Counted from the first letter of the stretch, positions 36,925 to 46,472 are shown. The stretch is 64,000 bases of DNA from Planctomycetales bacterium (GCA_020427005.1 JAGQOY010000010.1:1-64000), one strand, 5' to 3'. Program-made: numbers and translations. The notes: generated by a model not told the origin, from the sequence alone.

Positions 36925-37207
36925 AAGGAGGCCCTTAGTATTAGGCACACAGCACAAAGTGTCTTAATGCAGCCTTTGCGGGAATCAGTTTTCGGAAACT
37001 GGCATTGAACAAGGCGTCACATTGATTTTGGCGACGTCTGATTCCAAAACTACTGTTTGGACAGCTTGGGAACGAACTGGCACATTATACTGCCGCGAGC
37101 CAGGCAATGTAATCGTGCCGCCTTCTCAGCCAGGGCAAACCAGAACCGATTGCAGGACGGGCATATCAATTGAGAGTAAGTCAACGAACCCCCGGATTGG
37201 CTTTAGT

Positions 37208-38152
37208 TTACAAATCGATACGCTGACCTTGGCTAGCAACGGACATGCCAGCCTCGTGGATCTGTTTTGCAGCAACCGATTGGGCTGAAATTGCAGGATT
37301 GGAATGATTTAGGTGAGTAAAGTAGATTTTTCGTCGCTCTTGATCTGGCAAAGCTATGAACCTTTGAAGGCTCTCCGCAATGAACGGGTGAGGAATCTCA
37401 CTCATATTCCTGCCGGGCAATTCATCATTGGAGTAGAACGTACCATCCAAAAAGGCAAAGTCCACTTCGGCAACCAAATCCTCAATTGGCACATTCCAAC
37501 GTTCCCATTTATCAATGTCCGGGATGTAAAGCAATTTCGCCTGAGGTCCTGTAAGCCGAAAGCCCACTGTCTCAGAAAACTCGTCACGATGTGGCACAAT
37601 AAATGGTTCCACTGTTAACTGGTGAGAGAGTTGTATCGCTTGACCAGCTTGGATACGTAGCAAACTGATTTGATCTAACTCTACAAGTTGGCTCCACGGT
37701 CCCTGCGAGCTAAGAAACCACGTCAAACGGGGCATAGAATAAACGCGAACTTGCCTCGCCCCCATGACCTCGCGTCCCAGATGCATTAATCCCGTGTAAT
37801 GTCCGATGTGAGCATGCGTGGGAAAGACTCCGGCCAACGTCAGCGGCGGGTCTTGTGGTACGAGCTGACTCAACAGGTGCAGTTGATATTTGAAATCTGG
37901 CGTGCAATCGAGCAACCAATATTGGCTTGAGTCGGGGTCTACTATTGCCAAGCACGTTACCCAGCGCTGTAGCGAGGGGGCATCCCAGGCAGGCATACAA
38001 CATTCACGTCGACATCCGGCTTGCGGGTAACCTCCGTCCTGAGCAATTCCCAACACAACAACGTACGGCTGAGCCGCCTGCCCATTATCCACGATGAACA
38101 AAAAACCTATCACGCATAAGACAGCCAGCCTCAGGGCCATGTTGGACGACAT
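37208..38152 (-). CDS. Secreted PqqB-like MBL-fold metallo-hydrolase
   Basis: About 314 residues from ATG at 38152, which has AAGG upstream and puts a signal peptide (MALRLAVLCVIGFLFIVDNG) at the N-terminus; the frame extends to 38191. MBL-fold/PqqB features: VVLGIAQDGGYPQAGC near the N-terminus, FPTHAHIGHYTGL (the HxHxxH-like zinc motif), VPHRDEFSETVGF, YIPDIDKW and YFTHLNHSNP. PqqB proteins act late in PQQ cofactor synthesis and are cytoplasmic. The signal peptide and the lack of other pqq genes nearby make a different hydrolytic role in the periplasm more likely here. Confidence 0.8.
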   Translation of the reverse strand: MSSNMALRLAVLCVIGFLFIVDNGQAAQPYVVVLGIAQDGGYPQAGCRRECCMPAWDAPSLQRWVTCLAIVDPDSSQYWLLDCTPDFKYQLHLLSQLVPQDPPLTLAGVFPTHAHIGHYTGLMHLGREVMGARQVRVYSMPRLTWFLSSQGPWSQLVELDQISLLRIQAGQAIQLSHQLTVEPFIVPHRDEFSETVGFRLTGPQAKLLYIPDIDKWERWNVPIEDLVAEVDFAFLDGTFYSNDELPGRNMSEIPHPFIAESLQRFIALPDQERRKIYFTHLNHSNPAISAQSVAAKQIHEAGMSVASQGQRIDL

Positions 38153-38215
38153 TGAAATGCCTTGAAAGCGAATCATACGGCAATGCAACAAGCAAATTAA
38201 TTTGTGGCGCGCCAG

Positions 38216-39529
38216 CTATTTTCCAACTTGCCAACCGACCGGTTGTGTCCATGCCTGTTGACGCTGATCTGCAAAGACCGGATCCACTGGAGGTTGGCTG
38301 CTGGTAACTACGGCCCGAACATACAGTTCCTTCCCGGTCAGCGTATAGCTAGCCGTCGTGCCGTCAACGGACGAAACGATTTGCCCAATGGTCTCGAGTG
38401 CCGGTGCATGGTTGGTCGGGGAACGCAAGGTGGCGATAAAGTCAATGTGGTAGGAAGCGTTTGGCTGGGGTGAAACTACGAGGCTCAAAGTTTTGCTAAC
38501 TTCATCAAACGTCACCGATGATAACTCCACACCGCTAGAACAGTAAAAATCACCGGCTTTCATTGCACGAACGAGATGCTCAGGAGTCAGAAACATGGAA
38601 CGCACCATGACCCATCCACGTCCTGGCCGTGAGCCGGGCTCACCATGATATTCGTGTGAATCGTCGGTGGCGACACCTAGAAGTGGTTCAGCATCAAGTT
38701 GGCCAAGTCGAATAGCATTAGCCAGATCCCACATGCGCTCGATGCCAGGTCGAGTTTCATCCCCCAAGTGATTGACTCCAGGGTGACCGTTATAGACTTC
38801 AAAGAATCTCTCTTGAATCACATGGGCCAGATCTTCTGCAGTAATTGCCCAGCCAAAGTTCGGGTGATTTAGGTGAGGGAGAATTTCTTGTCCTAACTCT
38901 TTTTCTTGTTCCAATACCAACCGCAGATTGTTCTGCATGGTTTCGCGCACCGTTTCACCGTGAATTGGGGTAATTAGTTGAGCGAGATTTGTAGCGTTCA
39001 TGTGCACGGGCTTGCCCTCGGCCCGATCACTGATTTCTTCTCCCTGGAGCATGATAAACTTCCCAGCCTGCTCCACGAGTGCGCGAAACTCGTTCAGTGG
39101 CTTGAGTCGCACTGCGTAATCATCATCTGTTGGAGTTCCTCGCACTTCGACCCACGATGGACCAAATCGTTTCAAGTACTTTTCCATGGCAACCTTGCCA
39201 GCACGTTTCTCAATATCACTGACTTGCATCCAGCGCAAGCCCTGACTTAATGTATTGTGATCGGATAGCGCCAAAAAGTTATAACCATGGTCGACATACC
39301 ATGAAGCAATCATCTCTGGAAAATCATCCCCGTCGCTCCACAGCGAATGCGTGTGGATATTCCCTTTCCACCAGCGAGGTTGAATGTCTTTCGGCGGTTC
39401 TGATGTTTCATGTGATTCGGAGGTGCTGCGGCCTGATTCCTGTTCTTGCCCGCTCATGACAGAAGCGGTAACACCAATCAAGCAACAAAACGTTAGCAAA
39501 CTACAAGCGTGAAAGGGTGTGCGCGGCAT
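38216..39529 (-). CDS. Secreted PHP-domain phosphoesterase-like protein
   Basis: About 437 residues from ATG at 39529 behind GAGAGAG; the frame runs to 39589. A signal peptide (CSLLTFCCLIGVTASVMSG) is followed by a PHP domain: GNIHTHSLWSDGD, FLALSDHNT, MLQGEEIS, LNHPNFGW and GVATDDSHEYHG. These supply the His/Asp/Glu metal-ligand set of the superfamily. The substrate is unknown; secreted PHP proteins are common in planctomycetes. It lies 63 bp upstream of the PqqB-like gene in the same direction, so a two-gene secreted-hydrolase operon is likely. Confidence 0.8.
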   Translation of the reverse strand: MPRTPFHACSLLTFCCLIGVTASVMSGQEQESGRSTSESHETSEPPKDIQPRWWKGNIHTHSLWSDGDDFPEMIASWYVDHGYNFLALSDHNTLSQGLRWMQVSDIEKRAGKVAMEKYLKRFGPSWVEVRGTPTDDDYAVRLKPLNEFRALVEQAGKFIMLQGEEISDRAEGKPVHMNATNLAQLITPIHGETVRETMQNNLRLVLEQEKELGQEILPHLNHPNFGWAITAEDLAHVIQERFFEVYNGHPGVNHLGDETRPGIERMWDLANAIRLGQLDAEPLLGVATDDSHEYHGEPGSRPGRGWVMVRSMFLTPEHLVRAMKAGDFYCSSGVELSSVTFDEVSKTLSLVVSPQPNASYHIDFIATLRSPTNHAPALETIGQIVSSVDGTTASYTLTGKELYVRAVVTSSQPPVDPVFADQRQQAWTQPVGWQVGK

Positions 39530-39777
39530 AGCACTCTCTCGGGTCAGGTGGGGATTTGGTAGGAAGGTGGAGTAGGGCACTCTACACAATTCGAGTCATG
39601 ACCTGATCGCCTAAGTTTCATGACTCGAAACAGACATCTTACTCAACCACTGGCGCCCAAGTTTGTAGAGACACGAAAATAGCACGAAAAAACTCGTCTG
39701 TTTCTCTCGCGATAAGGTTAGCTCTCGCGAAAAACATAGCCATCTAACGTGATTCAGCACCCTTGGCTAAGCAAGCT

Positions 39778-41610
39778 TTAATCTGCATTCCGCTTTATCG
39801 TGGCGTTCAGATAGCGGCCCAATTCTTCTCGAACTCGCGGGAATAGCAACAAGAGCCCAAACATATTGGGAAAGACTAAAGCCAAAATCATGGCATCGGA
39901 AAACTTGATAACGGCTTCCAAGCTAGCTCCAGCACCCACAATAACAAACAAACAGAAGATAATTTTATAAGACAAGTCGGCGGCCGCGCTTCTTCCGAAT
40001 AGAAATTTCCAGGATTGAAGGCCGTAGTAGCTCCATGAAATCATCGTCGAAAATGCAAACAAGATTATTGCTACGGTCAAAATATAGCGGAATCCTGGAA
40101 GTACACTATCAAAGGCGGCACTCGTTAGGTCCACGCCTCCATAGGTCTGACCAGCAATCTGTACGTTACTGTCGTGAACGTTTCCATACTCGAATTTTCC
40201 GTCGAAATTAAATAACACGATAACCACAGCCGTCATCGTACAAATAACCACCGTATCGATAAAAGGCTCAAGCAACGCGACAATACCCTCAGAGGCTGGA
40301 TACCGAGTTTTGACTGCCGAGTGGGCAATTGCTGCCGAACCAGCACCAGCTTCGTTGGAAAAAGCTGCCCGTTGAAAACCGGTCATGATGACGCCCAAAA
40401 CGCCTCCGAGGCCTGCTGCAGGAGTAAACGCACCGTTGACAATTTCCATCAAGGCCGTACCAAGGTGCTGGATGTTGACGAGAATGATGATTAGTGCCGC
40501 CCCTACATAGAGAATCGCCATGAAGGGCACAATTTTCTCAGTCACACTTGCTATTCGCTTGATCCCACCGATGATCACTAGGCCAACAAGCACTGCCATG
40601 ACCAATCCCACCAGGGCACCCGCCGAACCTCCCGATACATTGACAACACTGATGATTTGCTTGGCAGCTTGATTGGACTGGAAAGCATTGCCACCTCCAA
40701 AAGAAGCGCCTACACATAATATGGCAAAAATGACCGCCAAGACGCTACCTAGCGGTTTCATGCCCAATTCAGCTAACCCCTTTTTGAGATAGTACATTGG
40801 TCCCCCGTGAACCGTGCCGTCCACGTCTATGTCGCGGTATTTTACACCCAGTGTACATTCCACAAATTTTGTCGACATTCCAAGGAACCCACAGATAATC
40901 ATCCAGAAAGTTGCTCCCGGTCCACCAGTTGCGATGGCTACAGCCACACCACCGATATTGCCAAGTCCCACAGTTCCTGAAACCGCAGTTGCTAAAGCTT
41001 GAAAGTGAGAAACTTCGCCGGTCTGGCTTTCGTCCCGTATCGTATCAACCAAATCACCATCGACCTCGTTGACCTCCACATGCTTGATTTTGGAGTCGAA
41101 CCGCTCGTCATGTTCCACAGAATCATATTTGCCGCTTACAACTTGAATTGCGAACGGAATCAGTCGCACATTGACAAAGCCAAATGCGAGGGTGAAGAAC
41201 CCCGCGCCAAAAACTAGCAGCAAGAGAACGATGGCTGCCGACTTTCCACCACCCAGCGGAATTTTGGTCAATACCAGGGCTTCCCATTTATCCGCATAGG
41301 GTTTGAAGGCGGCGTCGATGCGCTTGTCCAATCCTATGTCGGCAACTGCAGTTTTATCGCTCACACTTTCTGTCGGAGTGCCATCCACGGAATCTGCGCT
41401 AGAGGCTTGTGCCACTACATCTGAATTCTGTCCTTCTTCCTGCCCCCTTGTGACGGAGCTGAACAATCCGCAGAGAACTAATACGGCAAGGAAACTCGCT
41501 CCCGTTAAGGGGAGTTTAGGGGCAATTGGGCTGACTAAACAACACGCATCACGTAGTATCACGAGTCGGTCCCTAAATGGCGAAGATGATGTGTAAAAAT
41601 TGAATTGCAT
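39778..41610 (-). CDS. Alanine/glycine:cation symporter (AGCS family)
   Basis: 610 residues. Family motifs include ALATAVSGTVGLGNIGGVAVAI, GGPGATFWMIICGFLGMSTK, the VHGGPMYYL segment, and AAFSNEAGAGSAAIAHS, with about ten hydrophobic helices. AGCS transporters take up alanine or glycine with Na+. It is about 150 residues longer than the classical members. The N-terminus has an extra hydrophobic segment (SFLAVLVLCGLFSSVTRG) resembling a signal peptide, then an acidic Ser-rich stretch, and an acidic loop (about 180-215) sits between the first helices. ATG start at 41610; no obvious ribosome site. Confidence 0.85.
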   Translation of the reverse strand: MQFNFYTSSSPFRDRLVILRDACCLVSPIAPKLPLTGASFLAVLVLCGLFSSVTRGQEEGQNSDVVAQASSADSVDGTPTESVSDKTAVADIGLDKRIDAAFKPYADKWEALVLTKIPLGGGKSAAIVLLLLVFGAGFFTLAFGFVNVRLIPFAIQVVSGKYDSVEHDERFDSKIKHVEVNEVDGDLVDTIRDESQTGEVSHFQALATAVSGTVGLGNIGGVAVAIATGGPGATFWMIICGFLGMSTKFVECTLGVKYRDIDVDGTVHGGPMYYLKKGLAELGMKPLGSVLAVIFAILCVGASFGGGNAFQSNQAAKQIISVVNVSGGSAGALVGLVMAVLVGLVIIGGIKRIASVTEKIVPFMAILYVGAALIIILVNIQHLGTALMEIVNGAFTPAAGLGGVLGVIMTGFQRAAFSNEAGAGSAAIAHSAVKTRYPASEGIVALLEPFIDTVVICTMTAVVIVLFNFDGKFEYGNVHDSNVQIAGQTYGGVDLTSAAFDSVLPGFRYILTVAIILFAFSTMISWSYYGLQSWKFLFGRSAAADLSYKIIFCLFVIVGAGASLEAVIKFSDAMILALVFPNMFGLLLLFPRVREELGRYLNATIKRNAD

Positions 41611-41756
41611 GGTGGTCTTTGTAGGGTCAAGGAGTGCGAAAGCATCGACCCAGCGTTTAACTTTAGCCCTCAGGCGGCAAACAGTTTACCATGCCATCAG
41701 TTGAGAGGAAACGCACTGCAACGGTGCGCTCATGAAGTACTGTAACGGTGCGCACG

Positions 41757-41938
41757 GAATTACTTGGCCAACTTACCCAGGCTTGGACGGGCTTGAGAGC
41801 GGAAAAGGAAAAGTCTTTTGGAAGATTCCTTTTTCACAGAGGGGTCGGCCAGTTGAAAAGGCCGGACATAGGACCAGCAGATTGGTCTCGCACAGGCTTA
41901 ACGGTATACACATCGTGAAATCCATGTTTTGAGGTTGG
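41757..41938 (-). repeat. Long dispersed intergenic repeat (about 180 bp), copy D
   Basis: On the minus strand it begins CCTCAAAACATGGATTTCAC and parallels 29023-29200 through TGCTGGT, GGCCTTTTCA, the AAAAAGGAATC hairpin and the terminal TGGGTAAGTTGGCCAA. The hairpins are less perfect than in copy C. Confidence 0.75.
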
Positions 41939-41950
41939 AGAATTTAAGAC

Positions 41951-42004
41951 ACTCCCCGACCGCACTTGCGGTCGACCCTTCCGAAAATTCGGGAGGGTAA
42001 GTTG
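41951..42004 (+). repeat. Dispersed double-hairpin intergenic repeat, copy B
   Basis: CTCCCCGACCGCACTTGCGG then TCGACCCTTCCGAA/TTCGGGAGGGT and AAGTTG. It differs from copy A at only a few positions and lies in the opposite orientation. It sits directly beside copy D of the longer repeat. Confidence 0.8.
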
Positions 42005-42082
42005 ACTAATTTATGAACTTAATGGAGTGTTACCCATGTCCCCGAACATGTGTTAACTATGTCCCCGGTCTGTACAATTGCA

Positions 42083-42115
42083 GTCGACCCTCCCGAAATA
42101 AGGGGAGGGACTTAG
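42083..42115 (+). repeat. Partial copy of the double-hairpin repeat
   Basis: GTCGACCCTCCCGAAATA followed by AGGGGAGGGACTTAG keeps the second hairpin only. Confidence 0.5.
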
Positions 42116-42138
42116 TGCTTAGTACGGGGCTGGGCACA

Positions 42139-42161
42139 TTCCCTCGCTGACGCTTCGGGTT
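42139..42161 (-). repeat. Possible planctomycete interspersed repeat
   Basis: On the minus strand AACCCGAAGCGTCAGCGAGG. The translated form VTRSVSEG is, from memory, frequent in planctomycete hypothetical proteins. Only one copy is in this window. Confidence 0.3.
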
Positions 42162-42472
42162 ACTTTTTCAGCAGCCTGCAAGTACGAGTCGCACGGACTT
42201 ATCGCGTGTGCTTGCAAGGAAATCATTGAGCAAATGTGCGAAAAAACGCTACTCTTATGTGAAGTTTGCTCTAAAAGCAGTCTGATGGCAATCATCGGGT
42301 TCAGCATTTCTGTCAGGCCACTATGAACCCCAGGGGAAACTCCATTGCGGAAACTGCACCTATCGCGGAAGTTTGGCCGGAATGCTAGAGCTCGATGTGC
42401 CCGCAAGAGTCAATTAGGAGTATTGCGTATCCTCTCCCAGCCAATCCCTATCGGGGCAATAATATTTCGCGT

Positions 42473-42940
42473 TCAGTCGGATAGCTTGATCCAGTCTTTG
42501 ACTTGGTCGAGGTGACTTGACGCACGAGGCTGATGGTTAGCAGCTAGATGAGGCAACCAGAGCACCCGTTCAATTAGCTCCAGCAAACCGCTAGGATCTG
42601 TGGGATAGAGCATCGAGTAAACGCCTCCGTGCGCAGCCAATTCCTTCGACCAAGTAGCATCTAGCTGGGGCACTAGAAAAATGATAGGAGCATCGAAACT
42701 GCTTCGAGCGGTTCTCAGTTGCTGTGCAAGTTCACAGCCTGCGACCAATTTATCGATTGAAAGTACGACAACATCCACGCTTACGGAATGAACCAATTCC
42801 AATGCCACCGACTGGGATCGAGCCATCAATGCACGATAGCCCGTCTGATCCAACATGGCTCCCATGGCGGTAAGCATCAGGGGATCCGGGTCGACTATCA
42901 ACACACTCGGTCGAATTCGATCTTTTCGGATAATCGTCAT
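42473..42940 (-). CDS. Receiver-like protein lacking the phospho-acceptor aspartate
   Basis: 155 residues with a CheY/REC-like fold pattern: VLIVDPDPLMLTAMGAML (acidic pair Asp17 and Asp19), a beta-3 strand VDVVVLSID, then PIIFLVP and a C-terminal helix LLELIERVLWL. In active receivers the aspartate follows the beta-3 strand (VVVLD). Here that position is Ser61, and the usual Thr/Ser and Lys are replaced by Val90 and Tyr112. It is probably a pseudo-receiver that works as a protein-protein switch without phosphorylation. No kinase or output domain adjoins it. ATG start. Confidence 0.7.
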   Translation of the reverse strand: MTIIRKDRIRPSVLIVDPDPLMLTAMGAMLDQTGYRALMARSQSVALELVHSVSVDVVVLSIDKLVAGCELAQQLRTARSSFDAPIIFLVPQLDATWSKELAAHGGVYSMLYPTDPSGLLELIERVLWLPHLAANHQPRASSHLDQVKDWIKLSD

Positions 42941-43261
42941 TGTCGTTCCTTACCGAATGCGTTGTCGACTGCTTGGCAAAGTATGTTGCGGGTTGAGATT
43001 GGGGATGATCGGAATGTTGCAATATGGGCAGACAGGACGGTCTCAGTTTGGGTTGAACTTCGATTATCCTCAGCAAACACTAAGAGGTAAATCCTAGTCA
43101 TGCTTTTGCCGTGTTGTCCGCACGTCCGGAAAGCCAAGCCACAACACAAGAATTGATCATGCGGAATCAGTTTGTACCATACTGCCCCACTTCGTAGAAT
43201 GTTGGTTTCCATTTAACCGGTGCAACCATAGGATCTACTCGTTTACAAAGCTAGCAACACG
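42941..43261. other. Divergent intergenic region, no gene seen
   Basis: 321 bp between the receiver-like and SH3 genes. It should contain both promoters. Small frames are shadows; no structured element was recognised. Confidence 0.4.
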
Positions 43262-44134
43262 ATGAAAATGGGGATTTGTGGAAAAGCTTGGCCATATTGC
43301 GTCATCGCCGGCCTCTGCCTGTTGGGTGTTGCCCGTTCAGCTAGCGGGAAAACTCCTTTGCGACTGGAACCAGAACAACAACTCCAACTGCTGACTGAGG
43401 CCCGAGAGTCTTTTCTCAGGGCACAGCAATTGGAGATAAAAGCCGATTCCACAGCCTTAGAGGAATATGGCAACAGCTCGCAGAAATACCGACAACTTGT
43501 GCAAAGTGGAATTCAAAACTGGCCCATTCTGCTCGATGCTGCCAAGGCTTGCCAGCACGCGCATGATTGGGCATGGGCTTGCGCTTTTTTTGAACATGTA
43601 CTTCGGCAAGCACCGGATTGCCGCCCGGCCCGCATCGGACTTCTAGATGCAAGACGAGAACTGACGCTTGAAGATTCTAGCCAGCCAACTTGGTCTCAGG
43701 TTTCCTACGACTGGAATGCCAACCTACCTATGTGGATGCGGTGTTGGGCTTTTCTTGGATTATGGAACGTAGGCTGGCTGCTCGTCCTAAGCCGATTCAT
43801 CGGCATATGGAATACTCCTCGTATTGTTCTAATCGGGATGGGGTTATTGTTGCTTATCCCGACAGCAAGCATTGCTTACCAATATGCTGGTGCTGCGAAT
43901 CACCCTGGAGTTGTTAGCACGGACGATGTCATGTTACGCTCGGGGCCCAGCGAGACGGCGGAAACGGTGGGGCAAACCATGGCTGGTGAATCCTATGAAA
44001 TAGTGGAGCACCGATTGGGATGGTTAGCGTTACGCGTAAAGGACAGAGTTGCCTGGGTCTCTGATGATTCCGTTTATTACGTGCCCGCAACAATTTGGCC
44101 GTGGTCATACCTACACTATCGAGGTTCAGGGTAG
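43262..44134 (+). CDS. Signal peptide / TPR-like / two-TM / SH3b protein (BatE-like)
   Basis: 290 residues. A signal peptide (VIAGLCLLGVARSASG) is followed by an alpha-helical, TPR-like region (about 35-130: LLTEARESFLRAQQ, YRQLVQSGIQ, ACAFFEHVLRQAPD). Then come two membrane segments (about 160-205) and a C-terminal SH3b domain (about 215-285) starting GVVSTDDVMLRSGPSE and containing GWLALRVKDRVAWVSDD. This layout recalls BatE of the aerotolerance loci, but no bat or MoxR gene is nearby. Its 3' end overlaps the convergent M20 gene by 9 bp. Confidence 0.7.
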   Translation: MKMGICGKAWPYCVIAGLCLLGVARSASGKTPLRLEPEQQLQLLTEARESFLRAQQLEIKADSTALEEYGNSSQKYRQLVQSGIQNWPILLDAAKACQHAHDWAWACAFFEHVLRQAPDCRPARIGLLDARRELTLEDSSQPTWSQVSYDWNANLPMWMRCWAFLGLWNVGWLLVLSRFIGIWNTPRIVLIGMGLLLLIPTASIAYQYAGAANHPGVVSTDDVMLRSGPSETAETVGQTMAGESYEIVEHRLGWLALRVKDRVAWVSDDSVYYVPATIWPWSYLHYRGSG

Positions 44135-45361
44135 ACTCTGGGTGGCCAGATGAATCGCTGCGCGTGTCATGCATCGAACGCCGATAGAGATACAGCGTTC
44201 ATCTACATCAAAAACCGGGGAATGCAAGTGTGGCCATGGAATCGAGTGCGCACAACCTAGGCGAATTTGAGCTCCCGAGCATTGGGTTAGATACTCTCCA
44301 AAATCCTCTCCGCCCATGCTTGGCATGTCGAGCCTCACCACACCGGGTTCGCCAACGACTTCTCGAGCTGCCAATTCCCAAGCCTCTGTCTCCGTTTGCG
44401 AATTGATAACCGAGCCCAATGATTGCCGAATTTGCATGGCGATTTTATTTTGGGTGAGTGCACCAATATGGTGACAAATGGCCTGCATACGTTCGATAAG
44501 TAGGACTCGAGTCGTAGGGTCGGTCGTGCGGAGGGTACCGATAATATTTACTTCATCGGGAATCACATTGGGAGCATGACCGCCGTGAATTTCACCAACA
44601 CTGAACACCGATGGCTCCCGTACGTCTATGCTGCGCGGCAAAGACTGGTGTAAGGTCGAGATTAATTGTGTGGCAGCTAAAATTGCATCGGTGGTTGTGT
44701 GCGGTCTAGCTGTATGACCTCCCGTCCCGACGATTTGCAGATGGATTTCATCGACCGCGGCTGTTAGCACACCATAACGAATACCAATTTGACCAGCCAG
44801 TAGGTTTGGTTCAACGTGCAACCCTAGGATAGACTGAACTCCAGCCACAAACCCATCCTCGATCATCCACTGGGCACCATCGCCTGTCTCTTCAGCCGGT
44901 TGGAACAAAAACCTGAAATGAGCTGGAATGCTCAAATGTCCTGAGCGGACCAGAAAACCGATGGTCTCAATAACACCTAGAAGAACCGTAGTGTGAACAT
45001 CGTGGCCGCATGCATGTGCCAAACCCAAGTGACTGGAGGCGTAGTCGACCAGCTTTCGATCCGTCATCCGCAAGGCATCGATGTCGGCACGCAAGGCGAC
45101 CAGTGGCAAGTCGTCGGACGGGACGCCGCTTTGAAGGTCCGCGATCAAGCCAATCTCGCGCGGCGATACGATCGGCTGATGTCCCAGATTTTTCAAGTGA
45201 GAGGCAATGAATTTGGTAGTTTCAAATTCCTCTCCGCTAGGCTCAGGGCGTCGATGGCGCTGACGTCGCAGCTCAATCCAACGCTGATTAGATTCCTCAA
45301 CAAAACGGTCTATCTGTAGGCCTAAATGCGGTTTGGCTGCCGCTGTACTGGGTGTCATCAC
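44126..45361 (-). CDS. M20-family amidohydrolase (N-acyl amino acid hydrolase-like)
   Basis: 411 residues, no signal peptide. M20D features: HRRPEPSGEEFET, VALRADIDALRM, GLAHACGHDVHTTVLLG (metal-binding Cys/His), FLFQPAEETGDGAQWMI (catalytic Glu pair), GTGGHTARPH, and SMGGEDFGEYL. This group hydrolyses N-acyl amino acids such as hippurate or N-acetyl compounds; the exact substrate cannot be told. It lies 91 bp downstream of the YugP-like peptidase gene in the same direction. ATG start (ATGATG). Confidence 0.85.
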   Translation of the reverse strand: MMTPSTAAAKPHLGLQIDRFVEESNQRWIELRRQRHRRPEPSGEEFETTKFIASHLKNLGHQPIVSPREIGLIADLQSGVPSDDLPLVALRADIDALRMTDRKLVDYASSHLGLAHACGHDVHTTVLLGVIETIGFLVRSGHLSIPAHFRFLFQPAEETGDGAQWMIEDGFVAGVQSILGLHVEPNLLAGQIGIRYGVLTAAVDEIHLQIVGTGGHTARPHTTTDAILAATQLISTLHQSLPRSIDVREPSVFSVGEIHGGHAPNVIPDEVNIIGTLRTTDPTTRVLLIERMQAICHHIGALTQNKIAMQIRQSLGSVINSQTETEAWELAAREVVGEPGVVRLDMPSMGGEDFGEYLTQCSGAQIRLGCAHSIPWPHLHSPVFDVDERCISIGVRCMTRAAIHLATQSLP

Positions 45362-45452
45362 AAAGTGCTTTGGGTCAACGGTATTTGAGTTGAATGTCCA
45401 TTTCTCGCATTCAAGATCTCGATACGCAAGCTAGGGCCAGCAGTTCACAACT

Positions 45453-46160
45453 CTATTGGTCACGTGAGGCTTGAAGGAATCTGAACAGATAATAAGCCAG
45501 TGTCAACACGGCCTGCAATGTGGCTGCGACATAAGTCAGAGCCGCCGCGTTAAGGACTTTACTCACGTAGTGTATCTCGGCTCCAGAAACAATGCCAAGG
45601 TTGACAAGTTCCTGCTTGGCACGCGAACTGGCATCGAATTCGACTGGCAAGTTGATTAGTTGAAAAAAAACGGTTGCACCAAATGTAACAATTCCTGCTA
45701 ACAACACCCATTTGCCGAGAGGTGCAGCTGCCGAAAATGCCATGGCTCCGCCAAACATTAACATGATTGTGCCCAAACCACTTCCCAGATTGGCTGCCGG
45801 TACGGCAAGATTCCGAATTATGAGAGGTGCATAACTCCTCGCATCTTGGAGAGCATGTCCGGCTTCGTGGGCAGCAATGCCAACGGCCGCCATAGAGTAA
45901 CTACTGTAAACGCCTTCACTAAGACGCAGAACTTTGGATTGTGGATCGTAATGATCACTCAGATGTCCTGGCACTGGCTCAATCTGAATGCTGCGCAAAC
46001 CGTTAGCATCTAGAATGCGGCGAGCTGCCTCAAATCCGCTCATTCCAGCCCGCATGCGGCTCATTTTTTCATAGGCTGACTTGACCATGCCTTGTGCGAT
46101 CAAGGCCAGTAGGATCGCGGGCGCAACAAACAACATCAGTCCTAAATCATAAGGGAACAT
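45453..46160 (-). CDS. YugP-family membrane zinc metallopeptidase
   Basis: 235 residues. An N-terminal membrane helix (LGLMLFVAPAILLALIAQG) is followed by GVYSSYSMAAVGIAAHEAGHALQDA with the HEAGH zinc motif. Three further hydrophobic segments and INLPVEFDASSRAK follow, the last supplying the family's distal motif. This is the PF04298/YugP type of neutral zinc peptidase, cytoplasmic-membrane bound, of unknown target. Length matches the family. ATG start at 46160. Confidence 0.88.
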   Translation of the reverse strand: MFPYDLGLMLFVAPAILLALIAQGMVKSAYEKMSRMRAGMSGFEAARRILDANGLRSIQIEPVPGHLSDHYDPQSKVLRLSEGVYSSYSMAAVGIAAHEAGHALQDARSYAPLIIRNLAVPAANLGSGLGTIMLMFGGAMAFSAAAPLGKWVLLAGIVTFGATVFFQLINLPVEFDASSRAKQELVNLGIVSGAEIHYVSKVLNAAALTYVAATLQAVLTLAYYLFRFLQASRDQ

Positions 46161-46472
46161 ATCGTCCTTTCATTACTTCTTATGGGGGATGCTCTGCCAG
46201 CTTTGCGTTCTTAGTGCGCTCGGTAATTCCCTGCATACCCTGGGCCAAATATGAAGAAATCGAAGGATTGAATCCGGAGTAGTCCCAAGGTCGAAAGTCA
46301 TTTCAAAGTCACTGGATTAATGGTGGACAAGCACTCATCACCAATACAAACGAATATTCTGATTCAATCAATTATTGGACTCCGCTATCTCGATAAATCA
46401 AGCGATGCACGCACACCGAATCTTCTTGGGATTTCCACGTTCCTTTTCGGAATCGTCTTTCTAAATCTCCCA
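46161..46472. other. Intergenic gap, nothing recognised
   Basis: 312 bp after the YugP-like gene start on the upstream side. AT-rich, no conserved motif or structured RNA seen. Confidence 0.4.

Larger units (their letters stand above)
41611..42472. other. Repeat-rich intergenic region
   Basis: 862 bp made largely of dispersed repeats (41757-41938, 41951-42004, 42083-42115, 42139-42161). Small frames here, including one of 95 codons on the minus strand at 42119-42406, are repeat-derived and not called. Confidence 0.6.

Noticed and set aside
37208..38152. A true PQQ biosynthesis gene pqqB
   Set aside because: It has a signal peptide and no other pqq gene is nearby, so only 'PqqB-like' is supportable.
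42119..42406. 95-codon minus-strand frame ending in VTRSVSEG-type sequence
   Set aside because: The C-terminal part comes from a probable interspersed repeat and the rest has no coding character.
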